DNA from: Thalassotalea sp. ND16A
GTDB taxonomy: Bacteria > Pseudomonadota > Gammaproteobacteria > Enterobacterales > Alteromonadaceae
Direction of reading: 5' to 3'
Length of the DNA stretch: 64,000 nucleotides
NCBI RefSeq assembly: GCF_000764205.1
Contig: NZ_JQDZ01000047.1
Span: forward strand, 55,593 to 119,592
In this document: in pieces, positions 55,704 to 64,000 of the stretch
How positions within the stretch are numbered: the first letter of the stretch is position 1
Layout: each line of letters starts with the position of its first letter
Notes under the pieces: generated by a model
The model's database searches: none
What the model was told of the DNA's origin: nothing
Seen by the model: only the letters and a program-made list of their open reading frames with translations
Position numbers and translations under genes: made by a program

Positions 55704-57227
55704 ATGTCTTTAAAAACCTATTTATTTTCTCTTATTGGTGGATTGATCCTGTTACTGGCAAGCAGCCAGCTTATTTTAGTCAATTGGATGAGTGCTAATT
55801 TTAATGAGCAAGTTAACCTACAAGCCAGACATATGTCTGAACAGGTAATAGAATTTGCCGCAGATAACATTGAATTTTCACTTGAAGATGGTGAGTCTGT
55901 TGAAATTATAGAACTCGATAAAAACGGCCATGAAAGAGTTAAGCATGAATTAAATGGACAGGAATTAAATGAACAGCAGTTCACTGAGCATGAAAGGATC
56001 ATTGAATATGAAAATCAAGACATCCGGGTAATTCACCAGGTCAGCAGCAATGACGAGAAACTCAAAGTATATAAAATAACCGGTGAGCCAACCGACGATG
56101 TTGCTGCTAAGAAACAAAGAGTGAATAAGCAAGAATACCGTACGTTGCACAAAGCTACGGTGGTAAAAGAATTAAAAGATCTGGTTAATGAAATCCATCA
56201 AATTGAAATTGATGGCGATGCAAGCAAGCCGAAAACCCGCACCAATAACAATCAACACGTACGCAAAGATTTTGTTTATCGTATTGACACCAGTAAAACC
56301 GATATCAGTGTTTTAATGACAAAAATCCTTTGGATCATCATCGTATCAACATTGATCGCGTTAATATTTGCCTATTGGCTAAGCCACAAATTTAACAAAC
56401 CCCTAAAAGCTCTTTCTTCCGGGTTTAAACAACTCGCGAGTGGCAATTATAAGCACCAGGTAAATGAGCAAGGGGTTAATGAAATTCGGCAAACGATTTG
56501 TCACTTTAATGAGATGACTGAGCGCCTTGAGCAACTTGCCATTACCGAGCAAAAAAACCAGCAGCTGCAGCAACTGGCAGAATTGGGCGATGTAAGCCAG
56601 GGGTTAGCGCATGCGTTAAGAAATCCGATCCACACCATAGGTTTGGCGGTGGAACAAATAAAAGATCCGCAATTAAATGAACAGCTCCGTGAGCAGTTAA
56701 TCGACACCATCACCGCCAAAATAAATCACATAAACAAAACCATCTCCGCCCTGCTGCAACTCACCAGCTCAGGGCTCACTCGTAATGAACAAGTACCTGT
56801 TGCAGCGGTAATACAAGACATTATTCTTGAATATAAATCCAGTGATGATAAGCAATTACACATTCACTCAAACTGCGATAACCTTGTCCAGGTTACCGGC
56901 AATGAGTCTGAAATACGCTCAATATTGCATACCCTTATCATCAATGCCTGTGAAGCAAGTCAGCACAATGGGGTAATTACCATTAGTACCGTCATCGATG
57001 ATAACAGCCAGGTTACGGTGCGTATTGAGGATGACGGCAAGGGTTTAAACGAAGATATCGAAGACGATTTATTCAAACCTCATATTACCGACAAACCGGA
57101 AGGTGCTGGTATGGGTCTGTATATAGCTAACCGGTTAATTTCGTTAAATTATAATGGTAAACTTGAGTTGATCAATATCGATAATGGTTGTCAGGCAACC
57201 GCGATTTTTGCCAAGGATAAACAATAA
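55704..57227 (+). CDS. sensor histidine kinase with a large extracytoplasmic domain
   Basis: 507 aa. Membrane segments about 7-29 and 207-226 enclose a charged periplasmic sensor of about 175 residues with no known fold. Then HAMP (about 227-280), a dimerisation/phosphoacceptor helix with H303 in QGLAHALRNPIHT, and an ATPase domain (NACEAS, DDGKGL, GAGMGLYIANRL). Resembles ZraS/NtrB-type kinases that work with sigma-54 activators. Its stop codon overlaps the start of the response regulator gene, so they are translated together. Confidence 0.88.
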   Translation: MSLKTYLFSLIGGLILLLASSQLILVNWMSANFNEQVNLQARHMSEQVIEFAADNIEFSLEDGESVEIIELDKNGHERVKHELNGQELNEQQFTEHERIIEYENQDIRVIHQVSSNDEKLKVYKITGEPTDDVAAKKQRVNKQEYRTLHKATVVKELKDLVNEIHQIEIDGDASKPKTRTNNNQHVRKDFVYRIDTSKTDISVLMTKILWIIIVSTLIALIFAYWLSHKFNKPLKALSSGFKQLASGNYKHQVNEQGVNEIRQTICHFNEMTERLEQLAITEQKNQQLQQLAELGDVSQGLAHALRNPIHTIGLAVEQIKDPQLNEQLREQLIDTITAKINHINKTISALLQLTSSGLTRNEQVPVAAVIQDIILEYKSSDDKQLHIHSNCDNLVQVTGNESEIRSILHTLIINACEASQHNGVITISTVIDDNSQVTVRIEDDGKGLNEDIEDDLFKPHITDKPEGAGMGLYIANRLISLNYNGKLELINIDNGCQATAIFAKDKQ

Positions 57228-58603
57228 TGGATAATACCGATACCTTGATACTGGTGGTTGAAGATGAACAAGAGCAACGTGAAATCATCGTCAGTTTATT
57301 ACTTGCCTCAAGTTACCAGGTAATAAGCGCCAATTGTGTAGAACAAGCCATTGTTATGCTGAAAGAGCATCCGATTGATGTCATTTTTTCCGATTGGAAA
57401 CTGGGCAAACTTTCTGGCATCGATTTACTCAATTATGTCAAAAATCCCAATACCAAAAAATTAACTCACCAGCATGGCTTTATTATTGCCACCGCGCACG
57501 GCACCATAAGCCATGCCGTAGAGGCCCTTAAAAAAGGTGCAGATGACTACATTGCCAAGCCGTTTCAGCGACAAGAGTTATTGCTTACGATTAACAAAGC
57601 ACTGAACGCGAAAAAACTCAGAGAGCAAAACCAAAATTTAAGCTCACAATTAAGTGAGCAAAATAAAATGGTTGGCTTGGTGGGTAAAGCGCCTTGTATG
57701 CAAAAGGTGTATCAACGCATTGACCGCGTTTCAGCAACCGATGCCACCATATTAATTTTAGGTGAAACCGGAACCGGTAAAGAGCTAGCGGCGCGAGCTT
57801 TGCATCAATCATCCGATAGAAGTAAAGCACCGTTTATTGCCATCAATTGTGGTGCCATTGCCGAATCACTCGCCGAAGCCGAGCTGTTTGGTGCAGAAAA
57901 AGGCGCTTTTACCGGAGCCAATGCCACTAAAATAGGTAAATTTGAAGCGGCCCATGGCGGCACAGTATTTCTCGACGAGGTCGGTGAACTTACCTTAACC
58001 ACACAGGTAAAGTTATTGCGATTTTTACAAGAAGGCAGCATCACCAGACTTGGCAGCAATCAGGAATTATCGCTGAATGTAAGAGTAATCGCGGCAACTC
58101 ATAGAAAATTAGAACAAGAAGTGAAACAGGGGCGATTTCGCGAAGATTTATTTTATCGATTAAACATAGTCCCCATTAACATGCCCGCATTAAGAGAACG
58201 CAATGAAGATATTGCTCCATTGTGTGAGCATTTTTTATCTTTGCACAGTAAACGTCACAACATCAATGTGCCAAAACTGTCGACTTCTGCATATCGCTCA
58301 CTACTGGAATACCATTGGCCCGGTAACGTTCGGGAACTGTCGAATCGGCTTGAACGTTTTGTGTTGTTAGATGATGAACAAGAATTGATCAGTGCTTTGC
58401 ACGTTCAAGACTCACAGCACAGCGACAATACACCTGAGTTTAATTTTCCTGAAGAGAGCTTCAGTTGGGACAGTTTTGAGCAACAATGCTTAGCCAGTGC
58501 ATTAACGAAAAATCAGGGAAACAGAACCAAAGCCGCCAAACATTTACAAATGTCGTATAAAGCTTTTTTATACCGATTAGAAAAATATCAGCTAAATAAG
58601 TAA
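57227..58603 (+). CDS. NtrC-family sigma-54-dependent response regulator
   Basis: 458 aa. Receiver domain (about 8-125) with phosphoacceptor D56 in IFSDWKLG and K at the usual switch site (IAKPFQ); AAA+ domain (about 150-375) with Walker A GETGTGKE, the sigma-54-contact loop GAFTGA and Walker B GTVFLDEVGEL; Fis-type HTH at the end (NRTKAAKHLQMSYKAFLYRLEKY). All three sigma-54 activator hallmarks are intact. The nearest likely target is the divergent periplasmic protein gene. Confidence 0.93.
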   Translation: MDNTDTLILVVEDEQEQREIIVSLLLASSYQVISANCVEQAIVMLKEHPIDVIFSDWKLGKLSGIDLLNYVKNPNTKKLTHQHGFIIATAHGTISHAVEALKKGADDYIAKPFQRQELLLTINKALNAKKLREQNQNLSSQLSEQNKMVGLVGKAPCMQKVYQRIDRVSATDATILILGETGTGKELAARALHQSSDRSKAPFIAINCGAIAESLAEAELFGAEKGAFTGANATKIGKFEAAHGGTVFLDEVGELTLTTQVKLLRFLQEGSITRLGSNQELSLNVRVIAATHRKLEQEVKQGRFREDLFYRLNIVPINMPALRERNEDIAPLCEHFLSLHSKRHNINVPKLSTSAYRSLLEYHWPGNVRELSNRLERFVLLDDEQELISALHVQDSQHSDNTPEFNFPEESFSWDSFEQQCLASALTKNQGNRTKAAKHLQMSYKAFLYRLEKYQLNK

Positions 58604-58613
58604 CTTACTTAGT

Positions 58614-58957
58614 AACCTGAGCTAGGGATAAGCAGCACTTGCTCAATATTCCACTTTATTCGATTTTCGGCGTTAAAAAAAAGGTCAATAGCAGGCTATT
58701 AACAATTGTTTTGCCTTGAAAATCAAAAAAATTGAAGCATTGATTGATAATAACAATCTTTCTATATTTTTTAAAATAGTTTACTGGTAACAGTTAACTT
58801 GATGATATAAAAGTAGATCAAGCACTCATTATCCCAAGCTCAGGTTAATTAGCAAAAGGCACAAGGAATTTGTTCGGGGAAATCGGCGGCAAAAAAGGAT
58901 AAACGACCATTTATGTCCTAAACTAAGTTTATGTTCAATTAACTTTTAGGAGGACAT
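58614..58957. other. 344-bp intergenic region before the small protein gene
   Basis: AT-rich; no convincing ORF and no clear terminator after the response regulator gene. The end carries the AGGAGG ribosome site of the following gene. Confidence 0.4.
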
Positions 58958-59164
58958 ATGGGCTCTATTTGGGAACATCACGCGGTTCATTTAGCGGATC
59001 TCATTGGCTCAAAAGATGAATTGCAAGCTCACTTGTATTTAGAGCGCTTAATGCTATTTCCTGTCGATATACAGGATAAAATCATTCATGAGATTTCAAG
59101 TTTACGCAAATGTAACACCGACGATATTGCCGAAATAATTACGTTTTACAGCTCCAGAACCTAA
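58958..59164 (+). CDS. small conserved hypothetical protein
   Basis: 68 aa, cytoplasmic and helical (IWEHHAVHLADLIGSKDELQAHLYLERL ... DIQDKIIHEISSL), no cysteine pair or signal peptide apart from a single Cys. The ribosome site TAGGAGGACAT is nearly perfect, so this is a well-translated real gene. No family recognised. Convergent with uvrB 23 bp away. Confidence 0.75.
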   Translation: MGSIWEHHAVHLADLIGSKDELQAHLYLERLMLFPVDIQDKIIHEISSLRKCNTDDIAEIITFYSSRT

Positions 59165-59186
59165 AATAAAGTCATTCACTTTAACA

Positions 59187-61187
59187 TTAAGTTTTTAATT
59201 GTAAATCCCGCAGTTTCGAAATTTCATCTCTGCAAGCCGCCGCTTTTTCAAACTCAAGATTGCGTGCATGCTCAAACATTTCATTTTCAAGGCCAGCAAC
59301 TTTTTTATCAATTTCACTTGTCGTTAAAATATGTTGCTCTGCCTTAGGTGAGGCGACTTTTAAATCACCTTCTTTCAAGCCAGTACCAGAGCCCATAACA
59401 TCGGCAATCTTTTTGGTTAAGCCTTTTGGCACAATGCCATTTTCAATATTATAGGCATGTTGTTTTGCCCGACGGCGCTCGGTTTCATCGATGGCTTTTT
59501 TCATCGAACCGGTAATTCTGTCGGCATATAATAATGCCTTACCTTCCAGGTGACGGGCAGCTCGACCTATGGTTTGAATTAATGAGCGTTCGGAGCGTAA
59601 AAAACCTTCTTTATCGGCGTCCAAAATAGCGACTAACGACACTTCCGGCAAATCCAGGCCTTCCCGAAGTAAGTTGATGCCAATAAGTACATCAAACTTG
59701 CCTAAACGTAAATCACGAATAATCTCCATACGTTCGACCGTATCCACATCAGAGTGCAAATAACGGGTCGCAACACCATGCTCAGTTAAGTAATCAGTGA
59801 GATCTTCGGCCATACGTTTGGTTAATGTTGTGGCGAGTATCCGTTCATTCTTAGCCACTCTGACTCGAATTTCAGACAATAAGTCATCGACCTGAGTTTC
59901 TACCGGACGAACTTCAATTATAGGGTCTAACAAACCAGTAGGACGTACCACCTGTTCTGCTACATCACCACCGGATTTTTCTAACTCGTAGTTGCTAGGG
60001 GTCGCCGATACATAGATTGTTTGTGGTGCCAAGGCACTAAATTCATCAAAGCGCATCGGTCGATTGTCTAATGCTGACGGTAAACGAAAGCCATATTCCA
60101 CCAAATTTTCTTTGCGTGATCGGTCACCCTTATACATGGCGCCTAATTGCGGCACAGTAACATGCGACTCATCGATGATAAGCAAACCATCATCAGGTAA
60201 ATAATCAAATAAGGTTGGCGGCGCATCTCCTGGCTCACGGCCAGAAAGGTATCTTGAATAGTTTTCGATGCCTGAACAATAGCCAAGCTCTGACATCATT
60301 TCAATATCGAACTGGGTACGCTGCACGATACGCTGCTCTTCAACCAGGCGGTTATTTTCTTTTAATTGAGTTGAGCGCTCTTTCAGTTCGACTTTAATTT
60401 TTTCGACCGCCGCAATAATTTTTTCTCTTGGCGTTGCGTAGTGTGTTTTAGGATAAATAGTCACCCTAGGTAAGATACGCTCCACCTGCCCCGTTAATGG
60501 ATCAAACTGGCTTATACGTTCTACTTCTTCGTCGAACAACTCTACTCTTATGGCGATTCGATCAGACTCTGCCGGGAAAATATCAATCACATCCCCTCTG
60601 ACCCGATACGTTGCCCGCTGAAAGGCAACATCATTACGGGTGTATTGCAATTCGGCTAAGCGTCGTAAAATATCGCGTTGATTGATGATATCGCCCTGGG
60701 TTAAATGCAACATCATTTTCAAATAAGAGTTGGGATCGCCAAGACCGTATATCGCTGACACCGAAGCGATAATGACGACATCTCTGCGTTCTAATAATGC
60801 CTTGGTGGCTGACAGACGCATCTGTTCAATGTGCTCGTTAACCGCTGCATCTTTTTCAATAAAGGTATCGGTAGTTGGCACGTAGGCTTCAGGCTGATAG
60901 TAATCATAATACGAGACAAAATACTCAACGGCGTTGTGCGGGAAATACTCTTTCATCTCTCCGTATAATTGCGCTGCCAAGGTTTTGTTTGGTGCCAGGA
61001 TCATCGTCGGGCGGTTTTGTTCGGCGATCACATTAGCAACGGTAAAGGTTTTACCCGATCCCGTTACCCCTAACAATGTTTGATGCGCAAGCCCAGAGTC
61101 TATGCCATCCATTAATTGTGCTATTGCTGTTGGCTGATCGCCACTGGGTTTGTATTCAGATACAATTTGCAGGTCTTTGCTCATCAT
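59187..61187 (-). CDS. uvrB: excinuclease ABC subunit B
   Basis: DNA damage recognition helicase of nucleotide excision repair. 666 aa (E. coli 673). Walker [12 protein letters not shown], the beta-hairpin [21 protein letters not shown], helicase motifs ([31 protein letters not shown]) and a C-terminal UVR motif ([24 protein letters not shown]). The start ATG overlaps the stop of the upstream transporter gene (TGATG), so uvrB is coupled to it. I see no LexA box close upstream, unlike E. coli. Confidence 0.95.
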   Translation of the reverse strand: MMSKDLQIVSEYKPSGDQPTAIAQLMDGIDSGLAHQTLLGVTGSGKTFTVANVIAEQNRPTMILAPNKTLAAQLYGEMKEYFPHNAVEYFVSYYDYYQPEAYVPTTDTFIEKDAAVNEHIEQMRLSATKALLERRDVVIIASVSAIYGLGDPNSYLKMMLHLTQGDIINQRDILRRLAELQYTRNDVAFQRATYRVRGDVIDIFPAESDRIAIRVELFDEEVERISQFDPLTGQVERILPRVTIYPKTHYATPREKIIAAVEKIKVELKERSTQLKENNRLVEEQRIVQRTQFDIEMMSELGYCSGIENYSRYLSGREPGDAPPTLFDYLPDDGLLIIDESHVTVPQLGAMYKGDRSRKENLVEYGFRLPSALDNRPMRFDEFSALAPQTIYVSATPSNYELEKSGGDVAEQVVRPTGLLDPIIEVRPVETQVDDLLSEIRVRVAKNERILATTLTKRMAEDLTDYLTEHGVATRYLHSDVDTVERMEIIRDLRLGKFDVLIGINLLREGLDLPEVSLVAILDADKEGFLRSERSLIQTIGRAARHLEGKALLYADRITGSMKKAIDETERRRAKQHAYNIENGIVPKGLTKKIADVMGSGTGLKEGDLKVASPKAEQHILTTSEIDKKVAGLENEMFEHARNLEFEKAAACRDEISKLRDLQLKT

Positions 61188-62560
61188 CACACCTTTGCTG
61201 AGCTAAACTGATTCGGCTGCGAAAATTGTTTGGTAAATAAGTAATACGACACTGCAGCCATACACAAATTCCCTAACAAAGCACCAACAAACAAACCGGT
61301 TAAACCGTAAAAATAACTGCCGATAAAGGCTAACGGCACATAGAAGATGAATAACCGAACAATGCTCAGCATTAACGCCACCATAGGTTTGTGCAACGCA
61401 TTAAACGACGAGTTGGTTAAAATCACTACCCCTTGTAACCCATAGCCAAGTGGTAATATCCACATAAACAAGGTAATTAAATCGGCTACGCTTTGCTCTT
61501 TGGCAAATGCCCCGGCAATTAACGGGGAAATGAGGATAAGTACCCCATATACCGCAATTTGCCATATTAATACGAACTTAGTCGATACTTTATAACCTTG
61601 CTCTACCCGCGCTAAACTGCCAGCCCCTAGGTTTTGACTGATAAATGGCGGTAACGTCATCGACAGCGCGAGTACCACCAAACAGGCAATTGACTCGATT
61701 CGTGAGCCGACACCAAAAGCGGCAACTGCAGATTCGCCATATCCCGCAACAATCGCCGTCATAATAGCAGCCGCGATTGGGGTTAACATATTCGCCCCTG
61801 CTGCCGGTAAGCCTATTTTTAATATCTGTTTGCCAGAATTTTTAATGACTGCAAATTCTGGCACTTTCAAATGAATTAACTGACGTTGAAAGCCCAAAAT
61901 GTAGGTAATGTATACCAGTCCGAAGCCCCAGGAAATCACCGTTGCCAATGCAGCCCCCTGTATGCCCATCGCAGGTATTGGGCCGACACCAAAGATTAAA
62001 ATAGGATCTAAAATTGCGTTAATTAAACCGGCGCCGCCCATAACGTAGCTTGGCGTATGAGTATCACCGGATGCACGTAGTACGGCATTACCTATCATAG
62101 GACCAATTAAGCCAACGCTACCAAGAAACCATAAATCCATGTAATCATGAATTAACGGCAATAAATCACTTTTCGCGCCTAGCAGCGTAAAAATTTGACT
62201 GGAAAATAAATAACCGAGAAAAGATAAAAAGATCACGATAATAGAGGTAAGTATTAATGCTACCGTTGCAGCATTTCTGGCATCTTCTTCATCGCCCTTG
62301 CCCAAGGTTTTTGCAATAACGGCCGAAGTACCTATCCCCAAGCCAATCGATAAACTGATCACGGTAAAGGTGATTGGAAAAGTAAAACTTATCGCCGCTA
62401 AAGGCTGCGTACCCAACATACTGACAAAAAACGTATCCACCAAATTAAACGTCATTAATAACACCATGCCGAAAATCATCGGAATGGTCATATTCTTTAA
62501 CGTGGTACTTACCGGCCCATTAAGTAGGTCTTGCTTGGTCCGTTTATTTTTTATTGTCAT
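61187..62560 (-). CDS. MATE-family multidrug/metabolite exporter
   Basis: Inner-membrane MATE transporter, 457 aa with 12 hydrophobic segments in two similar halves. Features: [24 protein letters not shown] at the first segment, [20 protein letters not shown], and [31 protein letters not shown] in the second half. Uses Na+ or H+ to export organic cations in characterised members; the real substrate is unknown. First gene of an operon whose second gene is uvrB, an uncommon pairing. Confidence 0.88.
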   Translation of the reverse strand: MTIKNKRTKQDLLNGPVSTTLKNMTIPMIFGMVLLMTFNLVDTFFVSMLGTQPLAAISFTFPITFTVISLSIGLGIGTSAVIAKTLGKGDEEDARNAATVALILTSIIVIFLSFLGYLFSSQIFTLLGAKSDLLPLIHDYMDLWFLGSVGLIGPMIGNAVLRASGDTHTPSYVMGGAGLINAILDPILIFGVGPIPAMGIQGAALATVISWGFGLVYITYILGFQRQLIHLKVPEFAVIKNSGKQILKIGLPAAGANMLTPIAAAIMTAIVAGYGESAVAAFGVGSRIESIACLVVLALSMTLPPFISQNLGAGSLARVEQGYKVSTKFVLIWQIAVYGVLILISPLIAGAFAKEQSVADLITLFMWILPLGYGLQGVVILTNSSFNALHKPMVALMLSIVRLFIFYVPLAFIGSYFYGLTGLFVGALLGNLCMAAVSYYLFTKQFSQPNQFSSAKV

Positions 62561-62860
62561 CGATTAGGTTATTCGTTGCAGAAAAAGTAAAGAGAGTTAT
62601 TGTAAAAGATAGTTAATGCACTAGCTAATTAATTATCTAATAAAGCAGTAAAAAAATGTATTTAAATATGTATCGGTAAAATAATGTCGTGATTAGCGGT
62701 TAATTGCAGCTGTTCATAAAAGCAACACTCTGTTTAAATTACATACCGAATCATGATAACCAATTGTTTTAACACAAAATTTTATAACTGTAGTGGTTAT
62801 GAAAGTTAACCCAAATTGAGCAGAAACAAAACGAAAGTGCTGCTTTACACTTCCATTCAC

Positions 62861-62892
62861 AAAGTTACCCACAAAAACAGTGGGTAACTTTT
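62861..62892. terminator. orphan 12-bp hairpin upstream of the tRNA-Asn cluster
   Basis: AAAGTTACCCAC, loop AAAAACA, GTGGGTAACTTTT. No annotated gene ends next to it: the transporter gene starts at 62560 on the other strand and tRNA-Asn begins at 63081. It could end an unseen small RNA or insulate the tRNA promoter. Confidence 0.5.
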
Positions 62893-63019
62893 GCCAACAG
62901 TGAATTCTTTGTTAATAAAAGATGACTTAATACTTTTCAAAAACTTGCTTAAAAGCTCAACTATTTGTATGCAAAACAGGCAAACAGTACAACAGTTTAA
63001 AATTTTCTTATTTTTAGTG

Positions 63020-63048
63020 TTGACAGTACCCATTCAGATATATAATAT
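63020..63048 (+). promoter_or_regulatory. promoter of the tRNA-Asn cluster
   Basis: TTGACA, 17 bases, TAATAT (or TATAAT with 15 bases), followed by CCGCCCC, a GC-rich discriminator typical of stringently controlled stable-RNA promoters. About 30 bases later the first tRNA begins. Confidence 0.75.
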
Positions 63049-63080
63049 TCCGCCCCGTTAGCAACTTGCTTAACTTTAAT

Positions 63081-63156
63081 TCCTCAATAGCTCAGTTGGT
63101 AGAGCAACGGACTGTTAATCCGTTTGTCCCTGGTTCAAGTCCAGGTTGAGGAGCCA
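63081..63156 (+). tRNA. tRNA-Asn (GTT), copy 1
   Basis: 76 nt with encoded CCA. Acceptor TCCTCAA pairs with TTGAGGA, D arm with GAGC, anticodon loop TGTTAAT in a CGGAC-type stem, T arm CCTGG-TTCAAGT-CCAGG, discriminator G. First gene after the promoter. Confidence 0.98.
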
Positions 63157-63251
63157 AATTTTTGTGATTGGATAAATCAACGTTGTAAAGCAACGGACTG
63201 ACTGTATCAAATCGCCGTTCCTCCCTGGTTCAAGTCCAGGTTGAGGAGCCA
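63157..63251 (+). repeat. tRNA-Asn-derived hairpin-minihelix repeat, type 1 unit 1
   Basis: 95 bp. Parts: outer stem GATTGGATA (63166) / TATCAAATC (63205) with one mismatch, enclosing hairpin CGTTG-TAAAG-CAACG (63181), then a 33-nt minihelix at 63219-63251: TCCTC, CCTGG, loop TTCAAGT, CCAGG, TT, GAGGA, GCCA. The minihelix equals the tRNA-Asn acceptor stem joined straight to its T arm, with D and anticodon arms gone. GCAACGGACTG is also shared with the tRNA. Confidence 0.85.
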
Positions 63252-63346
63252 AATTTTTGTGATTGGATAAATCAACGTTGTAAAGCAACGGACTGACTGT
63301 ATCAAATCGCCGTTCCTCCCTGGTTCAAGTCCAGGTTGAGGAGCCA
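63252..63346 (+). repeat. hairpin-minihelix repeat, type 1 unit 2
   Basis: Exact copy of the preceding 95-bp unit in direct tandem. Confidence 0.85.
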
Positions 63347-63441
63347 AATTTTTGTGATTGGATAAATCAACGTTGTAAAGCAACGGACTGACTGTATCAA
63401 ATCGCCGTTCCTCCCTGGTTCAAGTCCAGGTTGAGGAGCCA
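63347..63441 (+). repeat. hairpin-minihelix repeat, type 1 unit 3
   Basis: Exact copy of the 95-bp unit. Confidence 0.85.
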
Positions 63442-63536
63442 AATTTTTGTGATTGGATAAATCAACGTTGTAAAGCAACGGACTGACTGTATCAAATCGC
63501 CGTTCCTCCCTGGTTCAAGTCCAGGTTGAGGAGCCA
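63442..63536 (+). repeat. hairpin-minihelix repeat, type 1 unit 4
   Basis: Last type 1 copy; unrelated AT-rich spacer follows its GCCA. Confidence 0.85.
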
Positions 63537-63608
63537 AATTATATAGTTATGGTTTAATTACTTAATTAAACGGTAGCCAGGTTTAAAAAACCAAAAGAAA
63601 AGAACAAT

Positions 63609-63684
63609 TCCTCAATAGCTCAGTTGGTAGAGCAACGGACTGTTAATCCGTTTGTCCCTGGTTCAAGTCCAGGTTGAGGAGCCA
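63609..63684 (+). tRNA. tRNA-Asn (GTT), copy 2
   Basis: Identical to copy 1. I see no separate promoter in the 72-bp spacer, so it is probably on the same transcript. Confidence 0.98.
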
Positions 63685-63783
63685 TATAAAAGTGGTTTTA
63701 ATATAGAGATGTTGCCAAGCGCAACGGACTGACTATATTAAAATCGCCGTTCCTCCCGGGTTCAAGTCCAGGTTGAGGAGCCA
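63685..63783 (+). repeat. hairpin-minihelix repeat, type 2 unit 1
   Basis: 99 bp. Same layout as type 1 with other bases: outer stem TTTTAATATAG (63696) / CTATATTAAAA (63733), perfect 11 bp; inner hairpin GTTGC-CAAGC-GCAAC (63711); minihelix 63751-63783 with TCCTC/GAGGA and T arm CCGGG/CCAGG (central mismatch). Stems differ from type 1 yet pair, which argues for selection on RNA structure. Confidence 0.85.
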
Positions 63784-63822
63784 TATTTAAAGTAGTTAAT
63801 TACCCTACTATAAACAGATAAT

Positions 63823-63898
63823 TCCTCAATAGCTCAGTTGGTAGAGCAACGGACTGTTAATCCGTTTGTCCCTGGTTCAAGTCCAGGTTGAGGAGCCA
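63823..63898 (+). tRNA. tRNA-Asn (GTT), copy 3
   Basis: Identical to copies 1 and 2; encoded CCA. Confidence 0.98.
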
Positions 63899-63997
63899 TA
63901 TTAAAGTGGTTTTAATATAGAGATGTTGCCAAGCGCAACGGACTGACTATATTAAAATCGCCGTTCCTCCCAGGTTCAAGTCCAGGTTGAGGAGCCA
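63899..63997 (+). repeat. hairpin-minihelix repeat, type 2 unit 2
   Basis: Nearly identical to type 2 unit 1; the middle T-arm base is A (CCAGG/CCAGG) and the first bases differ slightly. The array runs on to the window edge. Confidence 0.85.
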
Positions 63998-64000
63998 TAT

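Noticed and set aside
63157..63536. CRISPR-like or attC-type array at the right end
   Set aside because: No variable spacers or integron core sites; the shared 3' part is plainly tRNA-Asn T arm and acceptor.

Overview
The window looks like chromosomal DNA of a low-GC marine gammaproteobacterium of the order Alteromonadales, most likely Colwelliaceae (Thalassotalea/Colwellia-like). This is inferred from gene content and protein style (NupC/DeoD/DeoB sets with TonB-dependent receptors, an Mtr-type cytochrome conduit, E. coli-like AroG, UvrB, DinG and PolB). Both edges lie inside tRNA-derived tandem repeat arrays, so the piece may be a contig that broke at repeats.

Layout. 1-563: a 168-bp tandem repeat carrying 3' fragments of initiator tRNA-Met, with an intrinsic terminator in each of the first three units. 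0.7-1.7 kb: YefM/YoeB toxin-antitoxin pair and an accessory stretch. 1.7-11.8 kb: housekeeping and decay: omega-amidase and aminotransferase pair, CPA1 antiporter, LysR regulator, MOSC protein, two clear pseudogenes, two unlisted tiny ORFs, an alpha/beta hydrolase, and an aroG-DUF2750 operon. 12.0-19.7 kb: nucleoside locus A (add-deoD, TonB receptor, deoB, udk-nupC). 19.9-24.2 kb: alkaline phosphatase, NhaA, UbiA-type prenyltransferase. 24.3-30.6 kb: an extracellular electron-transfer conduit (outer-membrane decaheme lipoprotein, periplasmic decaheme cytochrome, porin) plus a diheme cytochrome. 30.7-34.8 kb: metC, sulfatase, and a frameshifted outer-membrane channel gene. 35.2-46.8 kb: nucleoside locus B (deoB, TonB receptor, deoD, two SorC-type regulators, deoC, an ALDH16-type tandem aldehyde dehydrogenase, nupC). 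46.8-62.6 kb: polB and dinG around a perfect LexA box, queE/queC, a metallo-beta-lactamase-fold protein, a periplasmic protein with a divergent NtrC-type two-component system, uvrB and a MATE exporter. 63.0-64.0 kb: three identical tRNA-Asn genes mixed with six tRNA-Asn-derived repeat units.

How it works together. Loci A and B form a nucleoside scavenging route: uptake across the outer membrane by two nearly identical TonB receptors (substrate inferred from context), across the inner membrane by NupC, phosphorolysis by DeoD, pentose-1-phosphate to pentose-5-phosphate by DeoB, cleavage of deoxyribose-5-phosphate by DeoC, and probable oxidation of the released acetaldehyde by the ALDH. The alkaline phosphatase could supply nucleosides from nucleotides. 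The Mtr set would move electrons to extracellular acceptors.

Most unusual: the repeat units at the right end. Each contains a hairpin domain, whose stems differ in sequence but keep their pairing between two unit types, followed by a 33-nt tRNA minihelix (acceptor stem joined directly to the T arm, ending GCCA). Second is a periplasmic protein / histidine kinase / sigma-54 activator trio with a matching sigma-54 promoter.
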